Shown in pieces: positions 42,307 to 53,823 of a stretch of 64,000 nucleotides of DNA (within the stretch, counting starts at the first letter, position 1; each line of letters opens with the position of its first letter). Source of the DNA: BOG-908 sp965199235 (lineage in GTDB: Bacteria; Pseudomonadota; Alphaproteobacteria; Acetobacterales; Acetobacteraceae); NCBI GenBank assembly GCA_965199235.1, contig CBDAQU010000002.1, positions 496,001 through 560,000 of the forward strand, given 5' to 3'. Made by a program: the position numbers and the translations under genes. Under the pieces are notes generated by a model. The model worked only from the letters and a program-made list of their open reading frames with translations, was not told where the DNA came from and did not search any database.

Positions 42307-43266
42307 TCAGGCGAGCGTTGTCAGCAAGGCGTTGAAATCACCTGGCAGCGGCGTATCGAACCGAAGCTCCATCCCGGTGACAGGGTGCCGGAACCCCAGC
42401 GTCGCGGCGTGCAGAGCCTGCCGCGGGAAATCGAGCAGCACCGAACGCTGCGGCTCCGTTACGGCGCGGCTGACCGCCGGGATGCGCCGCAGGTAGACTG
42501 GATCGCCCACCACAGGATGACCGGCCGCCGACAGGTGCACGCGTATCTGATGCGTTCGCCCGGTAGCCAGCCGGCACTCCAGCAAGCTGCATGCGGCCTG
42601 GTACACGCAGCGCGTGCTGTAGCGGGTCAGCGCCGGCTTCCCGCCCCGCGTGACCAGGGCCATACGCTTTCGGTCGCGCGGGTCGCGCCCGATCGCCCCC
42701 TCGATCTCGCCCGCGGCCGGGTTCGGCACGCCCCAGACCAGTGCCAGATAGAGGCGCTCGATATCGCGGGCGGCGAACGCGGCCGACAGCGCGGCCAGCG
42801 CCTGCTCGGTCTTGGCCACCACCATCACGCCCGAGGTGTCGCGATCCAGCCGGTGCACGATCCCAGGGCGGCGCTCGCCGCCTATGCCGGGCAGCGCGTC
42901 GCCGCAATGCGCCAGCAGCGCGTTCACCAGGGTGCCGTCCTGATTGCCGGGCGCCGGATGCACCACCAGCCCGGCCGGCTTGTCGAGCACAAGCAAAGCG
43001 CGGTCCTCGTACAGGATCGTGAACGGGATGGTCTGCGGCAGCGGCGTGGCCGAAACCGGGTCCGGCTGGGTCAGCTCGTAATCGCTGCCCGCGCGCACCG
43101 GCTCGGCGGGCTGGGTGACCGGCACGCCGTCCCGCAGCGCGTGCCCCGTCTCGATCAGGCTTTTGACGCGCGAGCGCGACAGCGTGCCGCTGACCTCCGC
43201 CAAATAGCGGTCGGCGCGTTGCCCGGCTGCTTCGGGCGGCGCGGTCACCCGGATCGGGTCAATCAC
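42307..43266 (-). CDS. rluD: ribosomal large-subunit pseudouridine synthase RluD-type
   Basis: The 319-residue enzyme has an N-terminal S4 RNA-binding domain (GQRADRYLAEVSGTLSRSRVKSLIETGHALRDG) and a catalytic domain with IVHRLDRDTSGVMVVAKT, where the Asp of HRLD is the nucleophile, and CRLATGRTHQIRVHLSAAGHPVVGDPVY. It makes pseudouridines in 23S rRNA. The start GTG 43266 overlaps the pyrF stop (GTGA); the longer frame upstream is a shadow of pyrF. Confidence 0.93.
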   Translation of the reverse strand: MIDPIRVTAPPEAAGQRADRYLAEVSGTLSRSRVKSLIETGHALRDGVPVTQPAEPVRAGSDYELTQPDPVSATPLPQTIPFTILYEDRALLVLDKPAGLVVHPAPGNQDGTLVNALLAHCGDALPGIGGERRPGIVHRLDRDTSGVMVVAKTEQALAALSAAFAARDIERLYLALVWGVPNPAAGEIEGAIGRDPRDRKRMALVTRGGKPALTRYSTRCVYQAACSLLECRLATGRTHQIRVHLSAAGHPVVGDPVYLRRIPAVSRAVTEPQRSVLLDFPRQALHAATLGFRHPVTGMELRFDTPLPGDFNALLTTLA

Positions 43267-44009
43267 GCCGGCCGCGCCGCCTCCATCTCGGCGACGAAGC
43301 TCCTTGCAGCCGCAACCGGATCGGCCGCCTCGATGATCGGCCGGCCCACCACGAGGTAGTCCGCCCCGTTGGCGATCGCCTGGCCAGGTGTGGCGCTGCG
43401 CTTGTGGTCGTGCGTGCCAGCTTGCGCCTGACGCACGCCCGGCGTCGCGACCAGCAGGCGGTCGGACCCCGCCAGGCGCCGGATCGCGTCGGGATCGTCG
43501 TCGGCCGACGCGATCACGCCGTCGCAGCCCAGCGCCACCGCGTTCTTCGCGCGCAGTTCCACCAGCGCCCGGGCTGACACGCCGTAGCCCATCTGCCGGC
43601 ACGCCTCGTCATCCAGGCTGGTCAGCACCGTCACCGCAAACACTTTCAAGCCCGCATCGCCACGCGCCTGCACCGCCGCCTCGATGATCGCAGCGTCGCC
43701 ATGGATGGTGACGAAGCTGACCCCGCGCCGGGCTGCCGCCGCCACGCCTTTGGCGACCGTCTGCGGGATATCGTACATCTTGGCGTCCAAAAACAGTTTC
43801 TTGCCCGGCCCGGTCAGCCGGTCGATCAGCCGGTCCACACCTGGCGCATATTGCAGCCACATCCCGATCTTGAAAAATGATACGACGCCCTCCAGCCGAT
43901 CGACCAGCGCGGAGGCGGACGCAACGTCGCCCACGTCCAGCGCCACGATCAGCCGGTCCGCCATGCCGGCCGGCACGCCGCGACGGGTTGCCACCGAAAA
44001 ATCCGCCAT
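43263..44009 (-). CDS. pyrF: orotidine 5'-phosphate decarboxylase
   Basis: The enzyme makes UMP from OMP. It has RLIVALDVGDVASASALVDRL, then KLFLDAKMYDIPQTVAKGV with the catalytic Lys and Asp set (usually DLKFHDIP; here DAKMYDIP), TVLTSLDDE, and TPGVRQA and YLVVGRPI for phosphate binding. ATG 44009 is used because GGGAGG lies just before it, giving 248 residues; ATG 43964 would give the usual family start MADRLIVALD without a ribosome site. Confidence 0.93.
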   Translation of the reverse strand: MADFSVATRRGVPAGMADRLIVALDVGDVASASALVDRLEGVVSFFKIGMWLQYAPGVDRLIDRLTGPGKKLFLDAKMYDIPQTVAKGVAAAARRGVSFVTIHGDAAIIEAAVQARGDAGLKVFAVTVLTSLDDEACRQMGYGVSARALVELRAKNAVALGCDGVIASADDDPDAIRRLAGSDRLLVATPGVRQAQAGTHDHKRSATPGQAIANGADYLVVGRPIIEAADPVAAARSFVAEMEAARPA

Positions 44010-44108
44010 CCGCCTCCCAGTCCGCACTCACCAGAGTGATCGGGTCTTCGAAGCACTAGGCCAGCGAGCCTGGTAGGAGCAAGAAGCGGCCTTGTCTGTT
44101 GCGTGGAA

Positions 44109-44390
44109 ATGATGCGCGGTTTGCTGACCCTGGTGATAGGTATGGGCGTGCTGATCGTGGCCGGCGTCGCTGTGATCGGCGTCACCGTCGCCCACCGCCT
44201 GACCCACATCGCCGTCCCGGTGGGGGCGCCCTCGAACATCGTGCTGGACGAGCCGACAGGCACGCAAATAGCGGGAGTTGCCGGTCTTGGCGATCACTTG
44301 GCGGTCATGCTGCACGGCGGCGGGCCAGATCGTATCATTCTTGTTGGCGCAGGCGGGCAGGTTATGGAAACAATACGACTGGCCAAGTGA
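44109..44390 (+). CDS. small single-pass membrane protein (DUF6476-like)
   Basis: This protein of about 93 residues has one N-terminal membrane helix (LLTLVIGMGVLIVAGVAVIGVTVA) and a small beta-rich periplasmic part (HIAVPVGAPSNIVLDEPTG, HGGGPDRIILVGAGGQVM). It matches the layout of alphaproteobacterial DUF6476 proteins, which have no known function. Adjacent ATGs at 44109 and 44112 and a GTG at 44103 are all possible starts. It is divergent from pyrF. Confidence 0.7.
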   Translation: MMRGLLTLVIGMGVLIVAGVAVIGVTVAHRLTHIAVPVGAPSNIVLDEPTGTQIAGVAGLGDHLAVMLHGGGPDRIILVGAGGQVMETIRLAK

Positions 44391-44447
44391 AACGCGAACA
44401 GCGCAATGGTGACAGTAGAACCGATCTCGGCAAGTTGCGTGAGCGGT

Positions 44448-44498
44448 TAGAGCAATGTCACGCAGACTGGAATAGTCGGAGTGGCGAAATTGCACGCC
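44448..44498 (+). repeat. TAGAGC repeat family 2, copy C
   Basis: The copy starts TAGAGCAATGTCACGCAGAC, as copy A does, and continues through GAATAGTCGGAGTGGCGAAATTGC, as copy B does. It is 57 bases past the DUF6476-like gene. The remaining bases up to maeB show nothing else. Confidence 0.8.
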
Positions 44499-44631
44499 AA
44501 AACAAGGCTAGACCGGTTTGAGGTCCGCCTACTCGCGGACACTCCGCGTGACTCTTCTGCCCACGGCTCAATCCAAACCTTGACTTTTTCTGCTTGGTCA
44601 TCGCGAAAGCTGAACAAGCGGGATGATATAA

Positions 44632-46914
<2,283 letters not shown>

Positions 46915-46928
46915 GCTAATGGGCAGTC

Positions 46929-49619
46929 CTACTGTAAGACAGGCGGCCCCTTCACCACCTGCGCCAAATCGTCCGGCCGCAGATACGTCTTGAACGCCGC
47001 CTGCACCTGCGCCGCGGTCGCATCGTAATAGTGCTGGGCCGCAACCTGCGGCGTCTCCAAGGGCAGCCCGAGCTCGACCAGCCGCAGATACAGGGCCGCG
47101 ACCGAGTCGACACTGTCGCGCTGCATCGGCAGCCGGCGCAGCATCTGCGCCTTGGCCCGCGTCAGCTCGGTGTCGCTCACCGGGTTGGATTGCAGGTCGC
47201 GCACATCCTGCACCACCAGCGCCCGGGCGCGGCCCACCTTGTCGGGGTCGGCACCAAAACTCACGCTATACTCGCACCGCGTGCGCGACCAGTCGATCTG
47301 GCTCTCGACGCTGTAGACGTAGCCGGATTTCACCCGCAGGTCGCGATACAGGCGCGACGAGAAGCCGCTGCCCAGGATCGTGTTGCCCACCATCAGGTTG
47401 TAACGGTCCGGGTTGGTCACCGGCAGCTGCACCGATTCGGTCAGCGCCACGCTGTCCTGCAGGCTGCTGCTGTCCGGCACGTGGGCCGAACTCGGCTTGT
47501 TCGGGCCGATGGGCGGCAGGTCGATCGAAGGCATCGGGCCCGACGCGTGCCACCCGCCGAAATCGGCCTGCACGACGCGCTCGGCCTGCTCCGGAGTGAC
47601 GTCGCCGGTCACCACGATGGTGGTCAGATCGGGCCGGTAGGCACCGGCATAGTAGGCGCGCACGTCCTCCAGCTTCAGCGCCATCATCGATTGCGGCGTG
47701 GGCTGGCGCAGCTGCGGGTCGCCGACCGGCACCACCGCGCGCTCGACCGCACGCTTGAACAGGTAATCGGGCGAGTGCAGCAGCCCCGCCAAGCCCTGGG
47801 CCGCCTGACGCCGGACGATGGCAAAATCCTCGGCAGGGAAGGCGGGATGAAGCTCGTTTTCGGCCAGCAGCGCCATGCCGTGCTCGAACTCCGGCGTCAG
47901 CACCTTGAGAGAAAAGCGCGACCCCGCCGTTTCCTGGGCGGCGATGTCGTCCAGCGCCTTCTGGAACGCCAGCCGGTCATGCGCCCCGGTGCCGTAATCG
48001 AACAGCTTGCTGACGATCTCGGCCACCCCATCGCGTCCCGGCGCCTCCTGCATCTCGGTCACCTGGCGCACTTGGCCGAACACGCTGATCGTGCGTCCGA
48101 CATGCTCCGGCTTGACGATCAGGCGCAGCCCGTTCGGCAGCATGCTCACCTCAGGCGCCTGCCCCAGATCGGGCACGTGCAGAGCGCTCAGCGCGTCGGT
48201 CGCCCATTGCGGCAGGGTCACCGGCTTGCCCGGGGGCCCGCCGAAGGATTCCGCGCCGCCGAATCCGCGGCCCACAACCGGCTTGCCCGAGTCCTGCGGT
48301 GTCAGGATCGCCGTCACCGCATGGTCGGGGTCGAGCCTCTCGCGCGCCATACGGTTCACCTCGTCGACCGTCACCGCCTGGTAGGCGCGCGCGATATCGT
48401 CGGGCGAGTCGGCACCCTGGAACGCCAGCGCACGGGACCAGCTTTCGGCAAGTCCGCTGATGCTGTCGTTCTTGAAGGCGAGCTGCGCCACCTCCTGCCG
48501 CCGCGCCGCGTCCACCAGGTCGGGCGGCACGCCGTTGCGGGCGATGCCGGCCAGGATGGCGCGCATCTCGTCGAGCACCGGCTTGGGGTCGGCATCCTTC
48601 GGGAACGCCGCCGCGGCGAGCGCGTAGCCCACATCCGCCTTGGGCTCGAAGGCGAACTGCGAGAACAGCGCGTGGCCGGCCGGCACCATGCCGTAGAGCG
48701 CGCCGCGCTCGCTGCCCAGCACGTCGGACAGGATGTCGGCCACTGCGAAGTCATGCGCGGTCAAGCCTGGCATGCGATAGGCCAGGGTGACCACACCGAC
48801 CGGCAGGTCGGTGGGCAGGGACAGGGTCTTGGGCAGCACCGGGGTGACCGTGACCGGCGCGTGTGCCGGCACGTCCCGCCTGGGCACGGTCGCGAACGCG
48901 GCACGCACCTGCGCCAGCGCCTGCTCCGGCTGCACGTCGCCGGCGATCACCAGGATCGCGTTGTTCGGCGCGTACCAAGTGTCATAAAACCGGCGCAGCA
49001 GCCTGGCATCGGTCTTGTCGAAGGACGGCCGTGTGCCGAGCGCATCGTGCTCGTAGGGCGTTCCGGCGAACATGATCGCCTGCAGCTGCGACAGGTAGGT
49101 GTAGATCGGGCTGGAATTGTCGCGGCTGACCTCCTGCTCGATCGCGCCGCGCTCCTTGTCCCAATCGGCCTGGTCGATCGTCAGCCCGCGCATCCTCAGG
49201 GCCTCGACGTGCAGCGCCACCGGCAAGTTGGAAGCCGGCACGGTGTAGAAATACTGCGTCACCGTCTCGGTCGTGTCGGCATTGTAGTCGCCGCCGAGAA
49301 GCGAGCCCAGTTCGCTCAACTGGTCGCGGTCCAGACCGGCCGAGCCGCGGAACATCATGTGCTCCAGCGCGTGGGCGGTGCCCGGGAAACCGGCCGGCGC
49401 GTCGTTGGAGCCGGCCAGGTAGTTCATCTCCGTCGTCACCACCGGTGCGAGGTGGTCCGGCACGATCACCACGCGAAGGCCGTTGTCCAGCGTCGCGCGC
49501 AGCACGCCGCTCGGCACGCTGCCGGACGGGCCGGATGCCGCATCGGCATGCGCGCGGCCCATCGATACAGCGGCCAGTCCCAAGGCGACGAGGCAGGAGA
49601 GCGCGACACGCTGAAACAC
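46929..49619 (-). CDS. secreted M16-family zinc peptidase, two-domain
   Basis: The 896-residue protein has a signal peptide (FQRVALSCLVALGLAAVSMGRAHA) and two M16 halves. The first has the inverted zinc motif HALEH in GTAHALEHMMFRGS with the downstream Glu in EVSRDN-type ERGAIEQEVSRDNSSP; the second lacks HxxEH and is the usual inactive partner. The GTG at 49619 is chosen because the signal peptide starts there. An open frame runs 96 codons further upstream through a 24-bp tandem array, which is not expected to be coding. It is the first gene before maeB. Confidence 0.9.
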   Translation of the reverse strand: MFQRVALSCLVALGLAAVSMGRAHADAASGPSGSVPSGVLRATLDNGLRVVIVPDHLAPVVTTEMNYLAGSNDAPAGFPGTAHALEHMMFRGSAGLDRDQLSELGSLLGGDYNADTTETVTQYFYTVPASNLPVALHVEALRMRGLTIDQADWDKERGAIEQEVSRDNSSPIYTYLSQLQAIMFAGTPYEHDALGTRPSFDKTDARLLRRFYDTWYAPNNAILVIAGDVQPEQALAQVRAAFATVPRRDVPAHAPVTVTPVLPKTLSLPTDLPVGVVTLAYRMPGLTAHDFAVADILSDVLGSERGALYGMVPAGHALFSQFAFEPKADVGYALAAAAFPKDADPKPVLDEMRAILAGIARNGVPPDLVDAARRQEVAQLAFKNDSISGLAESWSRALAFQGADSPDDIARAYQAVTVDEVNRMARERLDPDHAVTAILTPQDSGKPVVGRGFGGAESFGGPPGKPVTLPQWATDALSALHVPDLGQAPEVSMLPNGLRLIVKPEHVGRTISVFGQVRQVTEMQEAPGRDGVAEIVSKLFDYGTGAHDRLAFQKALDDIAAQETAGSRFSLKVLTPEFEHGMALLAENELHPAFPAEDFAIVRRQAAQGLAGLLHSPDYLFKRAVERAVVPVGDPQLRQPTPQSMMALKLEDVRAYYAGAYRPDLTTIVVTGDVTPEQAERVVQADFGGWHASGPMPSIDLPPIGPNKPSSAHVPDSSSLQDSVALTESVQLPVTNPDRYNLMVGNTILGSGFSSRLYRDLRVKSGYVYSVESQIDWSRTRCEYSVSFGADPDKVGRARALVVQDVRDLQSNPVSDTELTRAKAQMLRRLPMQRDSVDSVAALYLRLVELGLPLETPQVAAQHYYDATAAQVQAAFKTYLRPDDLAQVVKGPPVLQ

Positions 49620-49654
49620 TTTGGACCCCGAACATTGTTGCGCGCACCCTAGGC

Positions 49655-49798
49655 GCGGAGCGCCTGAACTGCCAAGACGCGGAGCGCCTGAACTGCCAAG
49701 ACGCGGAGCGGCTGAACTGCCAACGCGCGGAGCGCCTGAACTGCCAACGCGCGGAGCGGCTGAACCGCCGATACGCGGAGCGGCTGAACTGCCAAGCC
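49655..49798 (+). repeat. six-unit 24-bp tandem array in a divergent intergenic region
   Basis: Units run 49655-49678, 49679-49702, 49703-49726, 49727-49750, 49751-49774 and 49775-49798. Each reads GCGGAGC(G/C)-CTGAACTGCCAA-like with one to four changes. The array fills most of the 214-base gap between the divergent M16 peptidase and nnr starts. Because 24 is a multiple of three and no stop is present, both genes stay open through it. Confidence 0.9.
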
Positions 49799-49833
49799 GG
49801 GCCAGGCGGCTGGCCCCGATAGCGGGAGGAGCG

Positions 49834-51294
49834 ATGCCGGACACCAACGCCCTGCTGACCACCAAGGAGATGGCCCAGGCGGACCGGCTAACGATCGAGG
49901 GGGGCACCAGCGGCCCAGCGCTGATGGCGCGCGCCGGCCTTGCCGTCAGTGCGGAGATCAGGCGGCGCTACCCGCCAGGCGACTTGGCTGTGCTATGCGG
50001 CCCAGGCAATAACGGCGGCGACGGCTTCGTGGTGGCGAGTCACCTGGCGCGGGCCGGGTGGCGCGTCCGGCTCGGCCTGCTGGGGCACCCGGCGGACCTG
50101 CGCGGCGACGCGCGCCACCACGCAGAACTTTGGACCGGCGCCGTGCAGCCGATCACGCCAGAGATTGTGGACGGCGCCTCCGTGGTGGTGGACGCAGTGT
50201 TCGGCAGCGGCCTGTCCCGCCCGTTCGACGGACCGGCGCGGCAGGCCCTGCGCAGAGCATCGTCGGCGGGCGCGGCGCTCGTCGCCATCGACGTGCCGAG
50301 CGGCGTTGATGGCGACAGCGGCGCAGACCTGGGCGCGACACGGGCGGCGTTGACGGTCGCCTTTTTTCGCAAGAAGCCCGGCCACTTGCTGCTGCCAGGC
50401 AGGGCGCTATGCGGCGAGCTGGTCGTGCGCGACATTGGCATTCCGGCCGACACGCTGCGGACGGTGGCGCCCACCTGCTTCGAAAACACGCACGCGCTGT
50501 GGCGCACCGCTTTGCCCAGCGCCTCTCCCGGCGGCAACAAGTTCGGCCGCGGCCACGCCCTGCTGTATGGCGGCGGCACGATGACGGGCGCGGCCCGCAT
50601 GGCAGCACGCGCGGCGGCGCGGGCGGGCGCGGGCCTGACCAGCATTGCGGTGCCCGGCCACGCCTGGGCGGTCTATGCCGGCGCCCTGACCAGCATCATG
50701 GTGCGTCCGCTGAACCAAGCGGCGGACCTCACCCCCATGCTGGCCGATACGCGCATCACCGCCATGCTGATCGGCCCGGGCGCCGGCGTGTCGGACGAGA
50801 CGCTCGCCCACGCGCTCGCCATGCTGGGCACCGCGCGGCCGGTGCTGCTGGACGCGGATGCGATCACCGTGTTCGCCGCCGACCCCGCGCGCCTGTTTGG
50901 GGCCATCGCCGGTCCTTGCGTGATGACCCCCCACGAAGGCGAGTTCGTCCGCCTGTTCAAGCTGGACGGCGACAAAGTTACGCGCGCGAAAGAGGCAGCC
51001 CGGATGAGCAACGCTGTCATCGTCCTGAAAGGAAGCGACACGGTCATCGCCTCCCCCGATGGCAGGGCCGCGATCAACACCAACGCGCCGGCGACGCTTG
51101 CCACTGCCGGCTCGGGCGACGTGCTCGGCGGCGTCATCCTCGGCTTGCTGGCGCAAGGCGCAGCCCCGTTCGAGGCGGCCTGCGCGGGCGTATGGATTCA
51201 TGGTGCAGCCGCAGCCCGGTTCGGCCCCGGCCTGATGGCCGAAGACCTGCCCGATCTAGTGCCCGCTGTGCTCACGAGCCTATCAGGGACCTAG
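49834..51294 (+). CDS. nnr: bifunctional NAD(P)H-hydrate epimerase/dehydratase
   Basis: The 486-residue enzyme repairs hydrated NADH and NADPH. The N-terminal epimerase (residues 1 to about 210) has AVLCGPGNNGGDGFVVASHLA and VAIDVPSGVDGDSG. The C-terminal ADP-dependent dehydratase has GNKFGRGHALLYGGG, LIGPGAG, CVMTPHEGEFVRLF and TAGSGDVLGGVI, the kinase-like catalytic loop. The start ATG 49834 follows GGGAGGAG. The stop TAG is the first three bases of a dispersed TAGAGC repeat. Confidence 0.95.
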   Translation: MPDTNALLTTKEMAQADRLTIEGGTSGPALMARAGLAVSAEIRRRYPPGDLAVLCGPGNNGGDGFVVASHLARAGWRVRLGLLGHPADLRGDARHHAELWTGAVQPITPEIVDGASVVVDAVFGSGLSRPFDGPARQALRRASSAGAALVAIDVPSGVDGDSGADLGATRAALTVAFFRKKPGHLLLPGRALCGELVVRDIGIPADTLRTVAPTCFENTHALWRTALPSASPGGNKFGRGHALLYGGGTMTGAARMAARAAARAGAGLTSIAVPGHAWAVYAGALTSIMVRPLNQAADLTPMLADTRITAMLIGPGAGVSDETLAHALAMLGTARPVLLDADAITVFAADPARLFGAIAGPCVMTPHEGEFVRLFKLDGDKVTRAKEAARMSNAVIVLKGSDTVIASPDGRAAINTNAPATLATAGSGDVLGGVILGLLAQGAAPFEAACAGVWIHGAAAARFGPGLMAEDLPDLVPAVLTSLSGT

Positions 51295-51392
51295 AGCATG
51301 ATCGCTTCAGGCTGATCCTCGACCACGATGAACATGCTTGCCAAAACAAAGAGCTAGAGCCTGACCGCTTCGGCTGCAGAAGCGATCAGGCC
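51292..51392 (+). repeat. TAGAGC repeat family 1, copy 2
   Basis: About 101 bases match 9556-9658. The end pairs are TGATCGCTT (51299-51307) and AAGCGATCA (51380-51388). It begins at the stop codon of nnr and lies between nnr and the convergent acetyltransferase gene. Confidence 0.8.
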
Positions 51393-51449
51393 CTAGATCA
51401 CCCAGCCGACGAACACAGTTCGGCGGCAACGATCCAGCATCTGGCAGGA

Positions 51450-52448
51450 TCAGAGATAGGTCGCCTGGCTCCGGCTTCGAAACGGGTTGGACAACCGGCC
51501 CGCCACCTTGTGGCCCAGGGTGAATTTGCTGACCACGTAGCGCGGCGTGACCTCGCCGCCGAACCCGGTGAAGAACAGCGCGCCTCCCGAGTTGACGACA
51601 CCTTCGAAATCGAAGATCAGGCCGCGCGCCGCCACGTCCCGCATGGCATCCCACAGCAGCAGGCTGACCGCACCGTTGCCGGAATCCCGCCTGCGGGTCG
51701 TCAGCAGGTAGTAGGCGGCCTGGGTGTCCCAGACGTAGAAGATGGCCGCCGCCAGTTCACCAGATGCGGACTCGGCGGCGAGGATGCGCCCCTGCCCGTG
51801 CTGTATGGCAGCGTCGCACACACGGGCAATCAGTGCCCTGTCATAATGGCTTTGGCGGCCGGACGCAGCGACGTTGCCGACGTAGAATTCGGCAAACGCC
51901 TCGACGTCGGCCAGCTCGCACCGCGTGTACTGCTCCCCGGCACGCCGGATGACGTTCCTCGTCTTGTCGCGCATCTCTCGCCACATGATCTCGGGCGGTT
52001 TGGGGGCAACCTCGAACGTGAACTGGACCGCGGTTTCGTAGCCTTGTTCCTGATAGGCCAGCGTGTCCCGCGTGCCGCGGTGAAGCTTCTGCCAAAACCC
52101 GCTGCAGCCGGGCACCTGCCGCAACAACTCGCGCGTGATCTGGGCGCGCCTGAGCACACGGTTGCAGGTCGCTCCTCGCCCGTCATCCAAGGCAGGGCCC
52201 AGGAAGTGGGTCAGCTGCGGCATGCCGCACAGATACTGTCCGCCGAAAACCCTCTCCCTCACGTAGGGGAAAGACCCGACCATACGGCCGGATTGTACGA
52301 CGACGGCTTCGTGATAGTCGCCACACGTGGCAGCGTTCAACCACCAGGGCTGGTGGAACACCGTCGGCCTGATCGGGTCGAAATGCTGCACCTCCCGAGC
52401 GGACTGGGACGGCACGGCTGGTTTGTGCGCGAACCCAAGCTCTACCAT
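51450..52448 (-). CDS. FemAB/CelD-like GNAT acetyltransferase of the EPS locus
   Basis: The 332-residue protein resembles the FemAB/CelD-type acyltransferases often found in exopolysaccharide clusters. KTRNVIRRAGEQYTRCELADVEAFAEFY starts the second GNAT half, followed by AAAIFYVWDTQAAYYLLTTRR and NGAVSLLLWDAMRDVAARGLIFDFEG. There is no signal peptide or membrane helix. It may acylate a sugar or peptide of the polymer; the substrate cannot be told. It sits 193 bases after glf on the same strand and probably has its own promoter. Confidence 0.75.
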   Translation of the reverse strand: MVELGFAHKPAVPSQSAREVQHFDPIRPTVFHQPWWLNAATCGDYHEAVVVQSGRMVGSFPYVRERVFGGQYLCGMPQLTHFLGPALDDGRGATCNRVLRRAQITRELLRQVPGCSGFWQKLHRGTRDTLAYQEQGYETAVQFTFEVAPKPPEIMWREMRDKTRNVIRRAGEQYTRCELADVEAFAEFYVGNVAASGRQSHYDRALIARVCDAAIQHGQGRILAAESASGELAAAIFYVWDTQAAYYLLTTRRRDSGNGAVSLLLWDAMRDVAARGLIFDFEGVVNSGGALFFTGFGGEVTPRYVVSKFTLGHKVAGRLSNPFRSRSQATYL

Positions 52449-52641
52449 GGCGGGTAACGTATCGCGTTAAGGACAACCGCTCAAGCGCATTAGGCCGCCT
52501 CCTGCAACCCGCAGCCCAATGTACCACGCCAAATTGCGCGTCCTATTCACCCGTAACTGAAAAGTAACCTACCCACAGCCCGTTTCAGCAGGGTATTTGT
52601 TACAGAGTGTGCCAGGCTCGGCCGGTTGCAGGCAGGTTGGT

Positions 52642-53823
52642 CTACTCCGCCGCTTGTTTGGTTAACCTGTCCGCACCCTTGACCATCGGCATCAGCTCGT
52701 TCTCGAAAGATTTAAGCCCAGCACCGATGGCCTGGTGCATGTCGAGGTAGCGGTAGGTGCCGAGCCGGCCGCCGAATATGACGTTTGGCTCCTTTTCGGC
52801 GAGTGCTGCATAGCCGTCGTAAAGGTCGCGGTCGCTCGGCGTGTTGATCGGGTAGTAAGGCTCGTCCTCGCGGGCGGCGAACCGGGAATACTCGCGCATG
52901 ATCAACGTGTTCTCGCTACTGTGCTTGCGCTCCGGATGCAGGTGCTTGAACTCGTGGATGCGCGTGAAACGCACGTCCGCGTCGGGGTAGTTGACCACCG
53001 AGGCGCCCTGGAAATCCTCCACTGCCGGCCGTTCAATCTCGAAGTCCAGAGTGCGCCAGCCGAGGGTGCCGAGCCGGTAGTCGAAATACCGGTCGATGGC
53101 GCCGGTATAGATGATGGTCGCATCAGGCCTCAACTCGGGGCGCACGTCGAAAAAGTCGCAATTGCATACGATCTTTATCTTCGGGTCGGCGAATATCCTT
53201 TCGAAGATGGCGTGGTAGCCGTCCAGGGGCAGCCCCTCGTAAATATCGTTGAAATAGAAATCGTTATAGTTGAAGCGAACCGGCAGACGCTTGATCGTCT
53301 CCGCAGGAAGCAGCTTGGGATCGGTTTCCCACTGCTTTGCCGTGTAGGACTGAATGAAGGCCTCGTAAAGCTCACGGCCGATCAGGCTGATCGCCTTTTC
53401 CTCGAAGTTCTTGGGGTCGGCAAAGCCTTCCGACGCGGCTCGCTGCTCGATGAAGGCTTCAGCCTCCGAGGGCTTGAGGTCCACGCCGAAGAAGTTGTTC
53501 AGCGTCATCAGGTTGATCGGCATCGTGAACATGCGCCCGGCGTGCCGCGTCAGCACGCGATGGCGATAATTGTTGAACTTGGTGAACCGGTTGATCCACG
53601 CCCACACGTCGGGCTGCGAGGTGTGAAACAGATGCGTTCCGTACCGGTGATACTCGATGCCAGTCTCAGGATCGCGCTCGGAAAACGAGTTGCCGCCGAA
53701 ATGGTCCCGCTTCTCCAGCACCAGCACGTTTTCGCCCAGCACGGAGGAGATACGTTCCGCCATCACGGCGCCGAAAAAGCCGCTGCCCGCGACGACGTAT
53801 TTGTAATCTGCCGCACCAATCAT
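52642..53823 (-). CDS. glf: UDP-galactopyranose mutase
   Basis: The 393-residue flavoenzyme converts UDP-galactopyranose to UDP-galactofuranose. It has the FAD-binding start YVVAGSGFFGAVMAERIS, KRDHFGGNSF, the YGTHLFHTSQPDVWAWINRF substrate loop, YTAKQWETDPKLLPAETIKRLPVRF, and GRLGTYRYLDMHQAIG near the end. Its presence implies a galactofuranose-containing polymer. It overlaps the preceding gene by four bases. Confidence 0.95.
   Translation of the reverse strand: MIGAADYKYVVAGSGFFGAVMAERISSVLGENVLVLEKRDHFGGNSFSERDPETGIEYHRYGTHLFHTSQPDVWAWINRFTKFNNYRHRVLTRHAGRMFTMPINLMTLNNFFGVDLKPSEAEAFIEQRAASEGFADPKNFEEKAISLIGRELYEAFIQSYTAKQWETDPKLLPAETIKRLPVRFNYNDFYFNDIYEGLPLDGYHAIFERIFADPKIKIVCNCDFFDVRPELRPDATIIYTGAIDRYFDYRLGTLGWRTLDFEIERPAVEDFQGASVVNYPDADVRFTRIHEFKHLHPERKHSSENTLIMREYSRFAAREDEPYYPINTPSDRDLYDGYAALAEKEPNVIFGGRLGTYRYLDMHQAIGAGLKSFENELMPMVKGADRLTKQAAE

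Noticed and set aside
46929..49907. M16 peptidase with a 96-residue repeat-rich N-terminus
   Set aside because: A normal signal peptide begins at GTG 49619, and a secreted enzyme would not carry a long Gly/Ser/Arg repeat before it.
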